From NCBI RefSeq assembly GCF_001310955.1, contig NZ_BAZX01000030.1, positions 1-49,590 of the forward strand: a stretch of 49,590 nucleotides of DNA, in the 5' to 3' direction. The notes beneath the pieces were generated by a model. That model saw nothing but the letters and a program-made list of their open reading frames with translations, ran no database searches and was not told the DNA's origin. The stretch's first letter is position 1, and every line of letters begins with the position of its first letter. The position numbers and the translations under genes were made by a program. The DNA is from Marinifilum fragile JCM 15579. Its GTDB lineage: Bacteria > Bacteroidota > Bacteroidia > Bacteroidales > Marinifilaceae. Of this stretch, positions 9,174 through 16,749 are shown piece by piece.

Positions 9174-9884
9174 ATGTTTTTTGCAGATAATATCAAGTTC
9201 CTTCGCAAGAGAAGAAGAAAATCGCAAGCCGATTTGGCTGAACAATTGGAGATTACAAGAACCACACTAGCTGGCTATGAAAAAAGCGTTCAACCACCTT
9301 TTAAAGTACTGGTGAAATTCGCTGAATACTTTAATGTTTCCATTGATGCTTTAATAAGGTATAACCTGCAGGAATTATCGGAATTTCAGCTTTCACAGAT
9401 CGAAGATGGATTTGACATTGATGTAACTGGCAAAAAACTTCGTTTGCTTACCATATCGGTAAATCAGGATGGAGAAGAAAATATAGAAATGGTTCCCTTA
9501 AAAGCACAAGCTGGCTATACAAATAGCTATGGCGATTTGGATTTTATAGAATCACTACCAAAATTCTCTCTCCCATTCTTGCCCAAAAATAAGACCTACA
9601 GAACTTTTCAAATTGAAGGAGATTCCATGCTTCCCATTCCCGAAGGATCGTGGGTAACGGCATCTTATATTCAAAACTGGGAAACGATTAAAGACGGCAC
9701 GCCTTGCATTATTGTTACCCAGGAGGATGGTATCGTATTTAAAGTGGTATACAAGCAACTTGAGAAAAATCAATCTCTCCTATTGGTTTCTTCAAACAGA
9801 AATTATAAACCTTATGAACTGCAAATTGGGAAAGTAGTAGAGATCTGGAAATTTGAGACTTATAATGGCTTTGAGATTTTATAA
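9174..9884 (+). CDS. XRE/S24 LexA-like self-cleaving repressor
   Basis: Transcriptional repressor of 236 residues, probably the SOS-type regulator of the divergent polymerases. An N-terminal XRE helix-turn-helix (about 5-62, with SQADLAEQLEITRTTLAGYE) replaces the winged helix of E. coli LexA. The C-terminal S24 domain has an Ala-Gly cleavage bond at A113-G114, the nucleophile S151 in IEGDSM and the general base K190 in GIVFK. The spacing of these three closely follows LexA. An upstream in-frame TTG at 9159 is rejected because it is the last three bases of the -7 promoter box. RecA-stimulated autocleavage is inferred from the motif set. Confidence 0.85.
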   Translation: MFFADNIKFLRKRRRKSQADLAEQLEITRTTLAGYEKSVQPPFKVLVKFAEYFNVSIDALIRYNLQELSEFQLSQIEDGFDIDVTGKKLRLLTISVNQDGEENIEMVPLKAQAGYTNSYGDLDFIESLPKFSLPFLPKNKTYRTFQIEGDSMLPIPEGSWVTASYIQNWETIKDGTPCIIVTQEDGIVFKVVYKQLEKNQSLLLVSSNRNYKPYELQIGKVVEIWKFETYNGFEIL

Positions 9885-9904
9885 GTAAAAAAATCAAAAA
9901 AAAA

Positions 9905-9954
9905 GTGTAACTAATCATACTCCTCCCTTACTAAATAGATAAAGAACAAAACAC
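9905..9954 (+). promoter_or_regulatory. Upstream region of ECF sigma gene with TGTAAC and AAAGAACAAAACAC motifs
   Basis: TGTAAC at 9906-9911 resembles an ECF-type -35 element. The 14-mer AAAGAACAAAACAC at 9941-9954 also occurs upstream of the second sigma gene (19564-19577), at nearly the same distance from a TGTAAC. This suggests a common promoter/leader arrangement, possibly autoregulation. Confidence 0.4.
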
Positions 9955-9961
9955 ACTCACA

Positions 9962-10483
9962 TTGAAAAAAGAAGATCTATTTAATCAAATTCTATCGGAT
10001 AATAGTGATCGAATACAGCGGATATGTCGTTACTATAATTCGAATGCCGAAGATCAAAAAGATATGTATCAGGAAGTACTGATTAATATCTGGAAGAGTT
10101 TGGATCAATTTAAAGGAAAATCGGCAATTAGCACATGGGTTTATCGTGTAGCTGTTAACACATCGCTAAGCTTTACAGGCAAAAGCTACAGAGAAATGCA
10201 GCTAATAATAAACACCGATACGCAAAATCTAAGTTCTATTCTGGACAATGAAGATTTGGAAATCAAGCGAAAAGAAGAAAAGCAATTCAACCAACTTCAA
10301 AATGAACTAAATATGCTTTCTGTGATTGACAAAGCCTTAATATCTCTTATGCTTGAAGGATTAAGCATGAGAGAAATTGCAGATGTGATCGGCATTAATG
10401 AACCCAATGTGAAGGTGAAAATTCACCGCATTAAAACACAATTAAAAAACAAATTAACAGGAGGTAAGCATGAACTTAAATAA
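9962..10483 (+). CDS. RNA polymerase ECF-type sigma-70 factor
   Basis: Alternative sigma factor of 173 residues. Region 2 (about 10-75) includes NAEDQKDMYQEVLINIWKSLDQFKGKSAISTWVYRVAVNT, a typical 2.3/2.4 pattern (quoted here only as location: residues 24-63). Region 4 (about 110-165) has the helix-turn-helix LSMREIADVIGINEPNVKVKIHR. The start is TTG with no better in-frame ATG. Its stop overlaps the next gene by 14 bp, so the pair is translationally coupled. The membrane protein encoded next is the likely anti-sigma or signalling partner. Target genes cannot be told from the sequence. Confidence 0.86.
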   Translation: MKKEDLFNQILSDNSDRIQRICRYYNSNAEDQKDMYQEVLINIWKSLDQFKGKSAISTWVYRVAVNTSLSFTGKSYREMQLIINTDTQNLSSILDNEDLEIKRKEEKQFNQLQNELNMLSVIDKALISLMLEGLSMREIADVIGINEPNVKVKIHRIKTQLKNKLTGGKHELK

Positions 10484-11012
10484 AGCAAAGAACGAAAAAG
10501 TTAATCTGGATCAATTATTAGGAAAACTTAAAAAGGAGGATAGCAATTATTCTAACCTATGCAAACGAATGAAGATTGTTTATTGGATTTTCATCCCACT
10601 TTACACGATCATTGCCTTTATACACTATTTTGACACAAAAGAACTTACTGATTTGATTGCAGGACTGCTCCTTGTAGCAGCATTTTTAATATTTGCACTA
10701 GTATTTGGAAGCTACCAAAAAGAATACAAAAATGTTGATTACTCGCTGCCTACCCTTCTCATGTTAAAGCAAGCAGCAGAAAGGTATCATCCATTCCGAA
10801 AAAAGAGCATCCTGATATTTCTTGCTGTTTTTTTAATGAATGCCAGTTTTAATCTCAGATCTCAACCATTATTTAATACTATTGAATCTCAAATTGTTTT
10901 CTTTTCGGTTTTTACGCTTGCAATCATCATAGGTCTAATAATTTGGTATTTTAAATACAAACCACTTCGCGATAATGCACTGGCAAATATTGCCGAAATT
11001 GAGGGTAATTAA
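10470..11012 (+). CDS. Four-helix membrane protein, putative partner of the ECF sigma factor
   Basis: Unrecognised protein of 180 residues. A charged N-terminal stretch (1-30) is followed by four hydrophobic segments (about 31-52, 58-80, 105-120 and 138-160). It overlaps the sigma gene by 14 bp and has a strong Shine-Dalgarno AGGAGGT (10459-10465), unusual in this phylum and located inside the sigma gene. The coupling and topology suggest a membrane anti-sigma or regulator with a cytosolic N-terminus that holds the sigma factor. No zinc-finger anti-sigma motif is present, so this is inference. Confidence 0.7.
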   Translation: MNLNKAKNEKVNLDQLLGKLKKEDSNYSNLCKRMKIVYWIFIPLYTIIAFIHYFDTKELTDLIAGLLLVAAFLIFALVFGSYQKEYKNVDYSLPTLLMLKQAAERYHPFRKKSILIFLAVFLMNASFNLRSQPLFNTIESQIVFFSVFTLAIIIGLIIWYFKYKPLRDNALANIAEIEGN

Positions 11013-11066
11013 ACCTCCAGGTAATTTTTTAACATCTCATTAAAACAAGCTAAACAATTGCAAGCT

Positions 11067-11074
11067 TACCTTTG
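11067..11074 (+). promoter_or_regulatory. -7 promoter box of the FMN reductase gene
   Basis: TACCTTTG fits the TAnnTTTG consensus. Transcription would start near 11080, giving a leader of about 20 bases before ATG 11102. The last three bases form an in-frame TTG that could be mistaken for a start codon. Confidence 0.6.
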
Positions 11075-11101
11075 CATTATCAATCAAAAAAACACAAGCA
11101 A

Positions 11102-11737
11102 ATGAAAGTAGTCGCATTTAATGGTAGCCCAAAAAAAGAAGGCAACACCTATCATGCATTAAAATTAGTGTGTGAACAGTTGGAAGAAAAAGGTATCGAG
11201 ACCGAAATTGTAAACGTTGGTATAAAAAATGTAAAAGCATGTACGGCCTGTAATATGTGCTTTAAAAATAGAGATGAAAAGTGTGTCATCAAAAATGATG
11301 ATGTGAATATTTGGATTCAGAAAATGAAGGAGGCCGATGGGATTATTCTTGGTTCTCCAGTACACTATTCATCATTAAGTGCCGGAATGAAATCCTTCCT
11401 CGATCGTGCATTTTATGTAGCTGGTGCTAACGGATCATTGTTCCGTCATAAAGTAGGTGCTTCAGTCGCAGCCGTTCGTCGTTCAGGTGGATTACCTGTT
11501 TTTAATGAATTGAACAATTACCTGACTTATTCGGAAATGATGATCCCAACATCGAACTATTGGAATGTGATTCATGGATTAATGCCGGGTCAAGTTCATC
11601 AGGATGAAGAAGGGGTTCAAATCATGAGGGTATTGGGTAAAAATATGGCTTACCTAATGGAAGTAATGAAAAATGGAAAAGAAACAGTAGAAGCACCTGA
11701 ACAAGAAAGAAAAATACTTACCAATTTTGTGAGGTAA
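11102..11737 (+). CDS. NADPH-dependent FMN reductase / flavodoxin-fold oxidoreductase
   Basis: Flavodoxin-fold protein of 211 residues. The N-terminal MKVVAFNGSPKKEGNTYHAL is the FMN phosphate-binding loop. CTACNMCFKNRDEKC (about 46-60) is the cysteine-rich segment seen in iron-sulfur flavoproteins and NAD(P)H-dependent FMN reductases. GSPVHYSSLSAGMKSFLDR (about 88-106) is the second flavin contact. The physiological substrate is unknown. The ATG at 11102 is preferred over an upstream TTG that belongs to the promoter. A terminator follows. It appears to be transcribed alone. Confidence 0.85.
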   Translation: MKVVAFNGSPKKEGNTYHALKLVCEQLEEKGIETEIVNVGIKNVKACTACNMCFKNRDEKCVIKNDDVNIWIQKMKEADGIILGSPVHYSSLSAGMKSFLDRAFYVAGANGSLFRHKVGASVAAVRRSGGLPVFNELNNYLTYSEMMIPTSNYWNVIHGLMPGQVHQDEEGVQIMRVLGKNMAYLMEVMKNGKETVEAPEQERKILTNFVR

Positions 11738-11759
11738 AGGCATATCATTGTTATAGAAG

Positions 11760-11790
11760 AAGCTGTCAATTTATAATTGTCAGCTTTTTT
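11760..11790 (+). terminator. Terminator after the FMN reductase gene
   Basis: Stem AAGCTGTCAATT/AATTGTCAGCTT (11 of 12 paired) with a tiny loop, followed by TTTT. It lies 22 bases past the stop codon. Confidence 0.85.
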
Positions 11791-11928
11791 GCGATTAACA
11801 AATCATTAACAACCACCACACTTGTTGATATTCAACATACTACACATCCATGTAACCATATTTCAGCTCTGTGCGATATTGATTTCTTTCCTCTTTAGCT
11901 CTAACATTGCAGCGTATTTCAAACAAGA

Positions 11929-12516
11929 ATGATGAGAGCAATTTTAATTTTACTAATGAGCATCAGCCTTTGTTTTTCGCTTGATGCACAAACTAAAACA
12001 ACAGAGATGAAAGATCAAAAAGTTTATCCAAAGAGCTTTTCCCATATTGGGATTACAGTGCCTGATTTGGACAAGGCAGTGAAATTCTACACCGAAGTAA
12101 TGGGTTTTTATGTAATTATGCCTCCAACCGAAGTCTTGGAAGAAAATGAGACAGCAATTGGACAAATGTGTATCGATGTATTTGGCAAAGGATGGAACAG
12201 TTTCCGCATTGCGCACCTTTCAACAGGCGATCGCATTGGAATTGAACTATTCGAATTCAAAGAAAGTCAACCAAAAGCTCCGGAATTCAATCCATTCCAA
12301 ACTGGATTGTTTCATTTCTCGGTTCAGGATCCGGATGTAGAAGAATTGGTTCAAAAAATCGTTGAACATGGAGGAAAACAGCGTATGCCTATTCGCGAAT
12401 ATTATCCAGGTGATAAACCATACCGTATGTGTTATGTAGAAGATCCATTCGGAGTAGTATTCGAAATCTATTCCCACTCCTACGAACTTCATTATTCACC
12501 AGGAGCGTACAAGTAA
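11929..12516 (+). CDS. Exported VOC-superfamily (glyoxalase-like) protein
   Basis: Protein of 195 residues with a signal peptide (about 1-21, ending LDAQ). One VOC-type domain follows: KSFSHIGITVPDLDKAVKFY at about 34-53 and the closing CYVEDPFGVVFEIYS near 165-180. The His near the start, the mid-domain Glu (GIELFEF) and the C-terminal Glu (FEIYS) are in the usual metal-ligand positions. The substrate is unknown (dioxygenase- or lyase-like are both possible), and periplasmic location is inferred. Its 3' end overlaps the convergent HxlR gene by 25 bp. HxlR regulators often control neighbouring oxidative or detoxification genes. Confidence 0.8.
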   Translation: MMRAILILLMSISLCFSLDAQTKTTEMKDQKVYPKSFSHIGITVPDLDKAVKFYTEVMGFYVIMPPTEVLEENETAIGQMCIDVFGKGWNSFRIAHLSTGDRIGIELFEFKESQPKAPEFNPFQTGLFHFSVQDPDVEELVQKIVEHGGKQRMPIREYYPGDKPYRMCYVEDPFGVVFEIYSHSYELHYSPGAYK

Positions 12517-12866
12517 TTCTCTTTCGCAAAATTTTGTCCCCATTGATCCAGTTCAAGAATGATGGGGATAATGCTTTTTCCCGCCTCAGTTAATCCATAC
12601 ACGACTTTTGGTGGCACTTCAGGGTAAACCTCCCTACTTACCAAACCATCACGCTCCAAAGCCCTTATCGAGAAGGTAAACATACGATTAGAGATACCAT
12701 GAATGCTTTTTTGTAACTCACCTGAACGCATTTCACCATCTTTCAAGTGAAACAAAATAAGCGATTTGTACTTATCACCTATCAATTGTAAAGTAAAGGC
12801 CAGAGAACAAACAAACTTCTTTCCCTCGTAATTGATGATTTTTGAGTTGCAACAATCTTTGGTCAT
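12492..12866 (-). CDS. HxlR family transcriptional regulator
   Basis: Winged-helix regulator of 124 residues. It has the family hallmarks: an N-terminal Cys (CSLAFTLQLIGDKYKSLIL), the helix-turn-helix GELQKSIHGISNRMFTFSIRAL at about 52-73 and the PPKVVYGLTEAGKS wing. Members often sense thiol-reactive or oxidising compounds through the N-terminal cysteine. Three cysteines precede residue 25 here (two adjacent). It converges on the VOC gene with a 25-bp overlap. A palindrome covers its own -7 box, which suggests autorepression. Confidence 0.88.
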   Translation of the reverse strand: MTKDCCNSKIINYEGKKFVCSLAFTLQLIGDKYKSLILFHLKDGEMRSGELQKSIHGISNRMFTFSIRALERDGLVSREVYPEVPPKVVYGLTEAGKSIIPIILELDQWGQNFAKENYLYAPGE

Positions 12867-12876
12867 AGTCGAATCT

Positions 12877-12894
12877 TATTTGATAACAAATATA
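12877..12894 (-). promoter_or_regulatory. HxlR-gene promoter with overlapping palindrome
   Basis: On the minus strand TATATTTG (12894-12887) is a consensus -7 box. The palindrome TATTTG-4-CAAATA (12877-12892) overlaps it. An HxlR dimer bound here would block its own transcription. The operator role is inference. Confidence 0.55.
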
Positions 12895-12913
12895 AGCTTT
12901 TGCTGGCAAAGAA

Positions 12914-12948
12914 AAATCGCCAGTCTATAACTAATAGAGTGACGATTT
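12914..12948 (-). terminator. Probable terminator of the M3 peptidase gene
   Basis: Minus-strand imperfect stem with outer AAATCG/CGATTT and inner CTAT/ATAG pairs, followed by a short T-run. It lies 31 bases past the stop. Confidence 0.45.
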
Positions 12949-12978
12949 AAGATTATCATTACAGTTTTTTAATCTACT

Positions 12979-15009
12979 CTACTTCAAACCACTGCGCTTC
13001 AATAGAGGATCGATCGATGGTTCTTTTCCGCGGAATTTCAGGTACAAATTCATCGGATGATCGCTTCCGCCCTTTTCCAAAACATTTTCTCTGAAAGCAT
13101 CGGCTGTTGCCTTATCGTAAATGCCATTCTCTTTAAATGCCTCGAAAGCATCAGCATCCAACACTTCAGCCCATTTGTAACCGTAGTATCCAGCAGCATA
13201 ACCACCTGCAAAAATGTGTGAAAATGAGGTACTCATGCAGCTTCCGTTCACTTTAGAGAATAATTCAGTTGAGGCCATTGCCTGGTCTTCGAACTCTCCC
13301 ACTGGATTCGTAATTGGCTCTTTTACACTATGCCAAGCCATATCATTTAAACCAAAGCTTATTTGGCGAACAAAGCCATATCCACTTAAGAAATTGCTGC
13401 TATCAATAATTTTCTGAATCAGTTCCTGAGGAATTTTCTCTCCTGTTTTATAATGCGCTGCAACTTCGTCCAACCATTCTTTACGGAAAGCAAAGTTCTC
13501 CATAAACTGCGATGGCAACTCTACAAAATCACGATACACATTGGTTCCCGACAAAGCACTGTAGGTACATTTCGAAAGCATACCGTGTAATGCATGACCA
13601 AACTCGTGCAAGAAAGTGGTTACCTCATTAAAAGTCAATAAAGATGGTTTGGTTTCGGTCGGACGAGTAAAGTTACATACAATTGAAATGTGTGGTCTGT
13701 AATCCTTATTTTCCTTCATGTACTGATCTACAAAGGAAGTCATCCATGCACCACCTTGTTTGGTGCTTCTTGGGTGGAAATCGGCATAAAATAGCGATAA
13801 AAAGTTTCCTTCTTGATCTGACACTTCGTATACATCCACTTCTTCGTGATATTTAGGGATATCAGTATTCAACTTGAACTGAATGCCATACAATTTTGTA
13901 GCCAAATCGAAAATTCCCTTTTTCACCCTCTCCAACTCGAAGTAAGGACGAGTGATTTCATCGTTAATATCAAATTTCTCGGTCTTTAACTTTTCAGCAT
14001 AGTAGGCCCAATCCCATCTTTGCAAATCGAAATCTGCCCCAAGCGATTTTGCATATTCATGCAACTCCTTAAATTCCTCTTGCGCTTTTGGCATTGATGC
14101 ATCCAAAAGTTCATTTAAGAATTTGATTACATTGTCTGCCGATTTTGCCATTCTTTCCTCCAACACGTAATCCGAATAGGTTTCGTAACCTAATAGGTGA
14201 ACCTTTGCCAAACGCAATTCCACAATGCGATGAATGATCTTTTGATTGTCGAATTTATCGTTAAAACATCGCGAAGAATAGGCCTTGAACATTTTCTCAC
14301 GCAATTCGCGCTTATCGGCGTATTGCATAAAAGGAACATAGCTAGGAAATTGAAGGTTAAAGATCCATCCTTCTTTCTCTTTTTCCTTGGCTAAAGCCGA
14401 TGCAGCTTCAAGAATTCCTTCAGGCAGGCCTGCAACATCCTCCTCTTTCGTTAAATGAAGTTCAAAATTATTGGTTGCTGCCAAAACATTCTCGCCAAAT
14501 TGCAAGGTTAATTTTGAAAGTTCTTTCGAGATTTCTCTGATTTTCCCTTTCTTCTCTTCATCCAAATCAGCACCTGATCTAACAAAAGACTTGTATCTAT
14601 CTGTTAAAAGCTTAGTTTGTTCTACATTTAAATCAAACTCATCTCTTTTTTCGTACACCTGCTTCACTCTTTTAAAGAGTTTCTCATTCATGATAATATC
14701 ATTTGAAAATTCGGTAAGCATAGGTGATATTTCACGCGCCATAGCCTGCATTTCATCATTGGTGTGGGCATGATTTAAATTGAAGAAAACCGAGCCTATT
14801 CTATCCAGTTGCTGCCCCGAATATTCAAGACCCTCAATGGTATTTTTAAAAGTTGGTTCTTCAGTAGAATTGGCTATCGCATTAATTTCCGTTCTGGCAT
14901 TTTCGATACTTTGCTTAAAGGCTGGCATGTAATGCTCCAATTCAATTTTATCGAATGGAACAGATTGGTATGGTGTTGAAAATTCTTCTAATAAAGGATT
15001 TTTACTCAT
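12979..15009 (-). CDS. M3 family oligopeptidase (Dcp / oligopeptidase A type)
   Basis: Zinc metallopeptidase of 676 residues, full length for the M3A family. The zinc motif HEFGH is at 468-472, with the downstream Glu ligand in the FVELPSQFMENF segment about 25 residues later. C-terminal GYAAGYYGYKWAEVLDADAF is characteristic. There is no signal peptide, so it should be cytoplasmic and trim short peptides. Peptidyl-dipeptidase Dcp and oligopeptidase A share this build, and I cannot separate them by eye. It is transcribed alone. Confidence 0.92.
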   Translation of the reverse strand: MSKNPLLEEFSTPYQSVPFDKIELEHYMPAFKQSIENARTEINAIANSTEEPTFKNTIEGLEYSGQQLDRIGSVFFNLNHAHTNDEMQAMAREISPMLTEFSNDIIMNEKLFKRVKQVYEKRDEFDLNVEQTKLLTDRYKSFVRSGADLDEEKKGKIREISKELSKLTLQFGENVLAATNNFELHLTKEEDVAGLPEGILEAASALAKEKEKEGWIFNLQFPSYVPFMQYADKRELREKMFKAYSSRCFNDKFDNQKIIHRIVELRLAKVHLLGYETYSDYVLEERMAKSADNVIKFLNELLDASMPKAQEEFKELHEYAKSLGADFDLQRWDWAYYAEKLKTEKFDINDEITRPYFELERVKKGIFDLATKLYGIQFKLNTDIPKYHEEVDVYEVSDQEGNFLSLFYADFHPRSTKQGGAWMTSFVDQYMKENKDYRPHISIVCNFTRPTETKPSLLTFNEVTTFLHEFGHALHGMLSKCTYSALSGTNVYRDFVELPSQFMENFAFRKEWLDEVAAHYKTGEKIPQELIQKIIDSSNFLSGYGFVRQISFGLNDMAWHSVKEPITNPVGEFEDQAMASTELFSKVNGSCMSTSFSHIFAGGYAAGYYGYKWAEVLDADAFEAFKENGIYDKATADAFRENVLEKGGSDHPMNLYLKFRGKEPSIDPLLKRSGLK

Positions 15010-15268
15010 AATATATCGTGATTTAATAATTTCTCAAACAAAGATAAGAATTGAACATACAAAATCAGGGCTGAAAAAATCTTATTTGAAAAATTTTAAC
15101 AAACATTATAATTTCAAATACAAAACAGTCATATATCATTTATTTTCTACACATTACACAGCTCAATCATAAAAGCTTTTCAATTCAAATATTAATCTCG
15201 GAAGTTTTCGACAGACTACACACTCTCAATAATCTTGTTTGCAATGAATTAAATCCCAAAAGAATGTT

Positions 15269-15276
15269 TATATTTG
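15269..15276 (+). promoter_or_regulatory. -7 promoter box upstream of the proBA leader
   Basis: TATATTTG matches the TAnnTTTG consensus. It would drive a transcript with a leader of about 340 bases ahead of proB, including the small ORF at 15311-15454. A TTTG at 15238-15241 is somewhat far upstream (27 bases). Confidence 0.5.
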
Positions 15277-15310
15277 ACTTGGTTTTATTAGGGGGAAACT
15301 TAATAACCAA

Positions 15311-15454
15311 ATGAATTCCATTATGAAAGACTTAAGATTATTACACAAAAAAGCTGATTTGCTTGTATCATTCTCTGGTACATTCAACTCTTTCATTGCC
15401 CCTCTTTTCCCTAAATCACCCAATTCTTTTCGCTTTCCCATGTGGGTACGATAA
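15311..15454 (+). CDS. Small ORF in the proBA leader, possible leader peptide
   Basis: A 47-codon ORF preceded by AGGGGGAAA (a good ribosome-binding site, about 12 bases upstream) and starting MNSIMKDLRLLHKK. The second half has four prolines at 31, 34, 37 and 43 and six phenylalanines in total (for example IAPLFPKSPNSFRFPMW). Three hairpins lie between its stop and proB. It could be a leader peptide sensing charged tRNA(Pro) or tRNA(Phe), or an unrelated small protein. It is hydrophilic at the N-terminus and has no signal peptide. Function is inferred only from position and composition. Confidence 0.4.
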   Translation: MNSIMKDLRLLHKKADLLVSFSGTFNSFIAPLFPKSPNSFRFPMWVR

Positions 15455-15465
15455 TTTCTTACTAA

Positions 15466-15593
15466 TTAAAGTATTGCTTTAAGTAGTAAATCACTATTCA
15501 TAAAGCATACAAGCATTTATTGCATTTTTCGCATATAGAAAAACATGCAATACAATCATTTTCATCTTGCACCAATATTTGGGCAGCAAGATG
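15466..15593 (+). promoter_or_regulatory. Three tandem stem-loops between the leader ORF and proB
   Basis: Hairpin 1 is TTAAAG-5-CTTTAA (15466-15482). Hairpin 2 is TATTGCAT plus TTTTC paired with GAAAA plus ATGCAATA (15518-15552), about 13 bp with a small bulge and a 7-base loop. Hairpin 3 is CATCTTGC-15-GCAAGATG (15563-15593). A weak promoter-like TAGTTTCG (15594-15601) also precedes proB. The arrangement could be a regulatory leader, which is inference. Confidence 0.5.
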
Positions 15594-15624
15594 TAGTTTC
15601 GTACACCAAAGAAAATCAAGTTTC

Positions 15625-16695
15625 ATGAAGCGAATTTGCATCAAAATAGGCTCTAACGTACTTACCAAAAGTACGGGCCAAATCGACAAACAAAGAATTA
15701 AAAACATTGTATTTCAGATATCAGAATTAAAGAAGTTGGGATATCAGTGCATTCTTGTATCATCAGGTGCTGTAGCAGTTGGTAGAAGTAAAATCAACCT
15801 GAATCAAAAAACAGATACCATATCAGCACGCCAGGTATGGTCATCGGTTGGGCAAGTTGAATTGCTAAACATTTATTCAAAATACTTAAAAGAGTATAAT
15901 CTACAATGTGCACAGGTATTGGTAACAAAACAGGATTTTAGAACCAGGGAGCATTATCTGAACATGAAAAATTGCATCAGTTCCCTCCTGGCCAATGATA
16001 TTTTGCCTGTAATCAATGAAAATGATGCGGTTTCGGTTACCGCGCTAATGTTTACCGATAACGATGAGCTTTCCGGTCTTATCGCATCGATGATGGACTG
16101 TAAAGCACTTTATCTGTTAAGCAATATTAATGGGATCTATACAGGAAATCCAGAAGATCCTAATGCAAAATTGCTAAGAACCATCAATGGAGATATCAAT
16201 CGCTTAAAACAGTATATCACCACCAAAAAATCAAATTTCGGACGTGGTGGGATGCTTACCAAATGTAGTATTGCCGGAAGAATAGCCAAATCAGGTATAC
16301 CTGTACACATTGCCAATGGTTCAAAGGATAATATTGTTCTTGATTTAATAGCAGATCATGAAAATGTGGATCACACCGAATTTACAGCCTATAAAAAAGC
16401 ATCAACGGTAAAGCAATGGCTTGCCGGATCTGATGGATTCGAAAAAGCACATGTAATTATCAACCATGGCGCTGAAGAGGCTTTAAATTCAAATAATGCC
16501 ACAAGTTTGTTACCTATTGGTGTAACTGATATTAATGGAAATTTTGAAAAAGGAGATATTGTAAAAATCATGAATGAGAAAGGCAAAGTTTTAGGATTAG
16601 GCAAAACTTCCTACAGCAAAACCAAAGCAGAACTTCACATGGGAAAAAGTGGAGCCAAACCATTGGTTCACTACGACTACCTATTCTTATATTAA
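15625..16695 (+). CDS. proB: Glutamate 5-kinase
   Basis: First enzyme of proline biosynthesis, phosphorylating the gamma-carboxyl of glutamate. From ATG 15625 it has 356 residues: an amino-acid-kinase domain (MKRICIKIGSNVLTKSTG; SSGAVAVGR at about 48-56; NENDAVS near 133-139; the SNINGIYTGNP and GRGGMLTKC segments) and a C-terminal PUA domain (about 265-356). An in-frame upstream extension to 15520 reads through hairpins 2 and 3 and shows no protein-like conservation, so ATG 15625 is chosen. It is followed 54 bp later by proA. Confidence 0.94.
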   Translation: MKRICIKIGSNVLTKSTGQIDKQRIKNIVFQISELKKLGYQCILVSSGAVAVGRSKINLNQKTDTISARQVWSSVGQVELLNIYSKYLKEYNLQCAQVLVTKQDFRTREHYLNMKNCISSLLANDILPVINENDAVSVTALMFTDNDELSGLIASMMDCKALYLLSNINGIYTGNPEDPNAKLLRTINGDINRLKQYITTKKSNFGRGGMLTKCSIAGRIAKSGIPVHIANGSKDNIVLDLIADHENVDHTEFTAYKKASTVKQWLAGSDGFEKAHVIINHGAEEALNSNNATSLLPIGVTDINGNFEKGDIVKIMNEKGKVLGLGKTSYSKTKAELHMGKSGAKPLVHYDYLFLY

Positions 16696-16749
16696 CAATT
16701 AATTTACTGATGATTACATATCTTTATCTTACATTTAAATTCAAATACC

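Noticed and set aside
15520..15624. N-terminal extension of ProB
   Set aside because: The extension would be encoded by two hairpins and starts upstream of the conserved IKIGSNVLT start region. ATG 15625 gives the normal family length.
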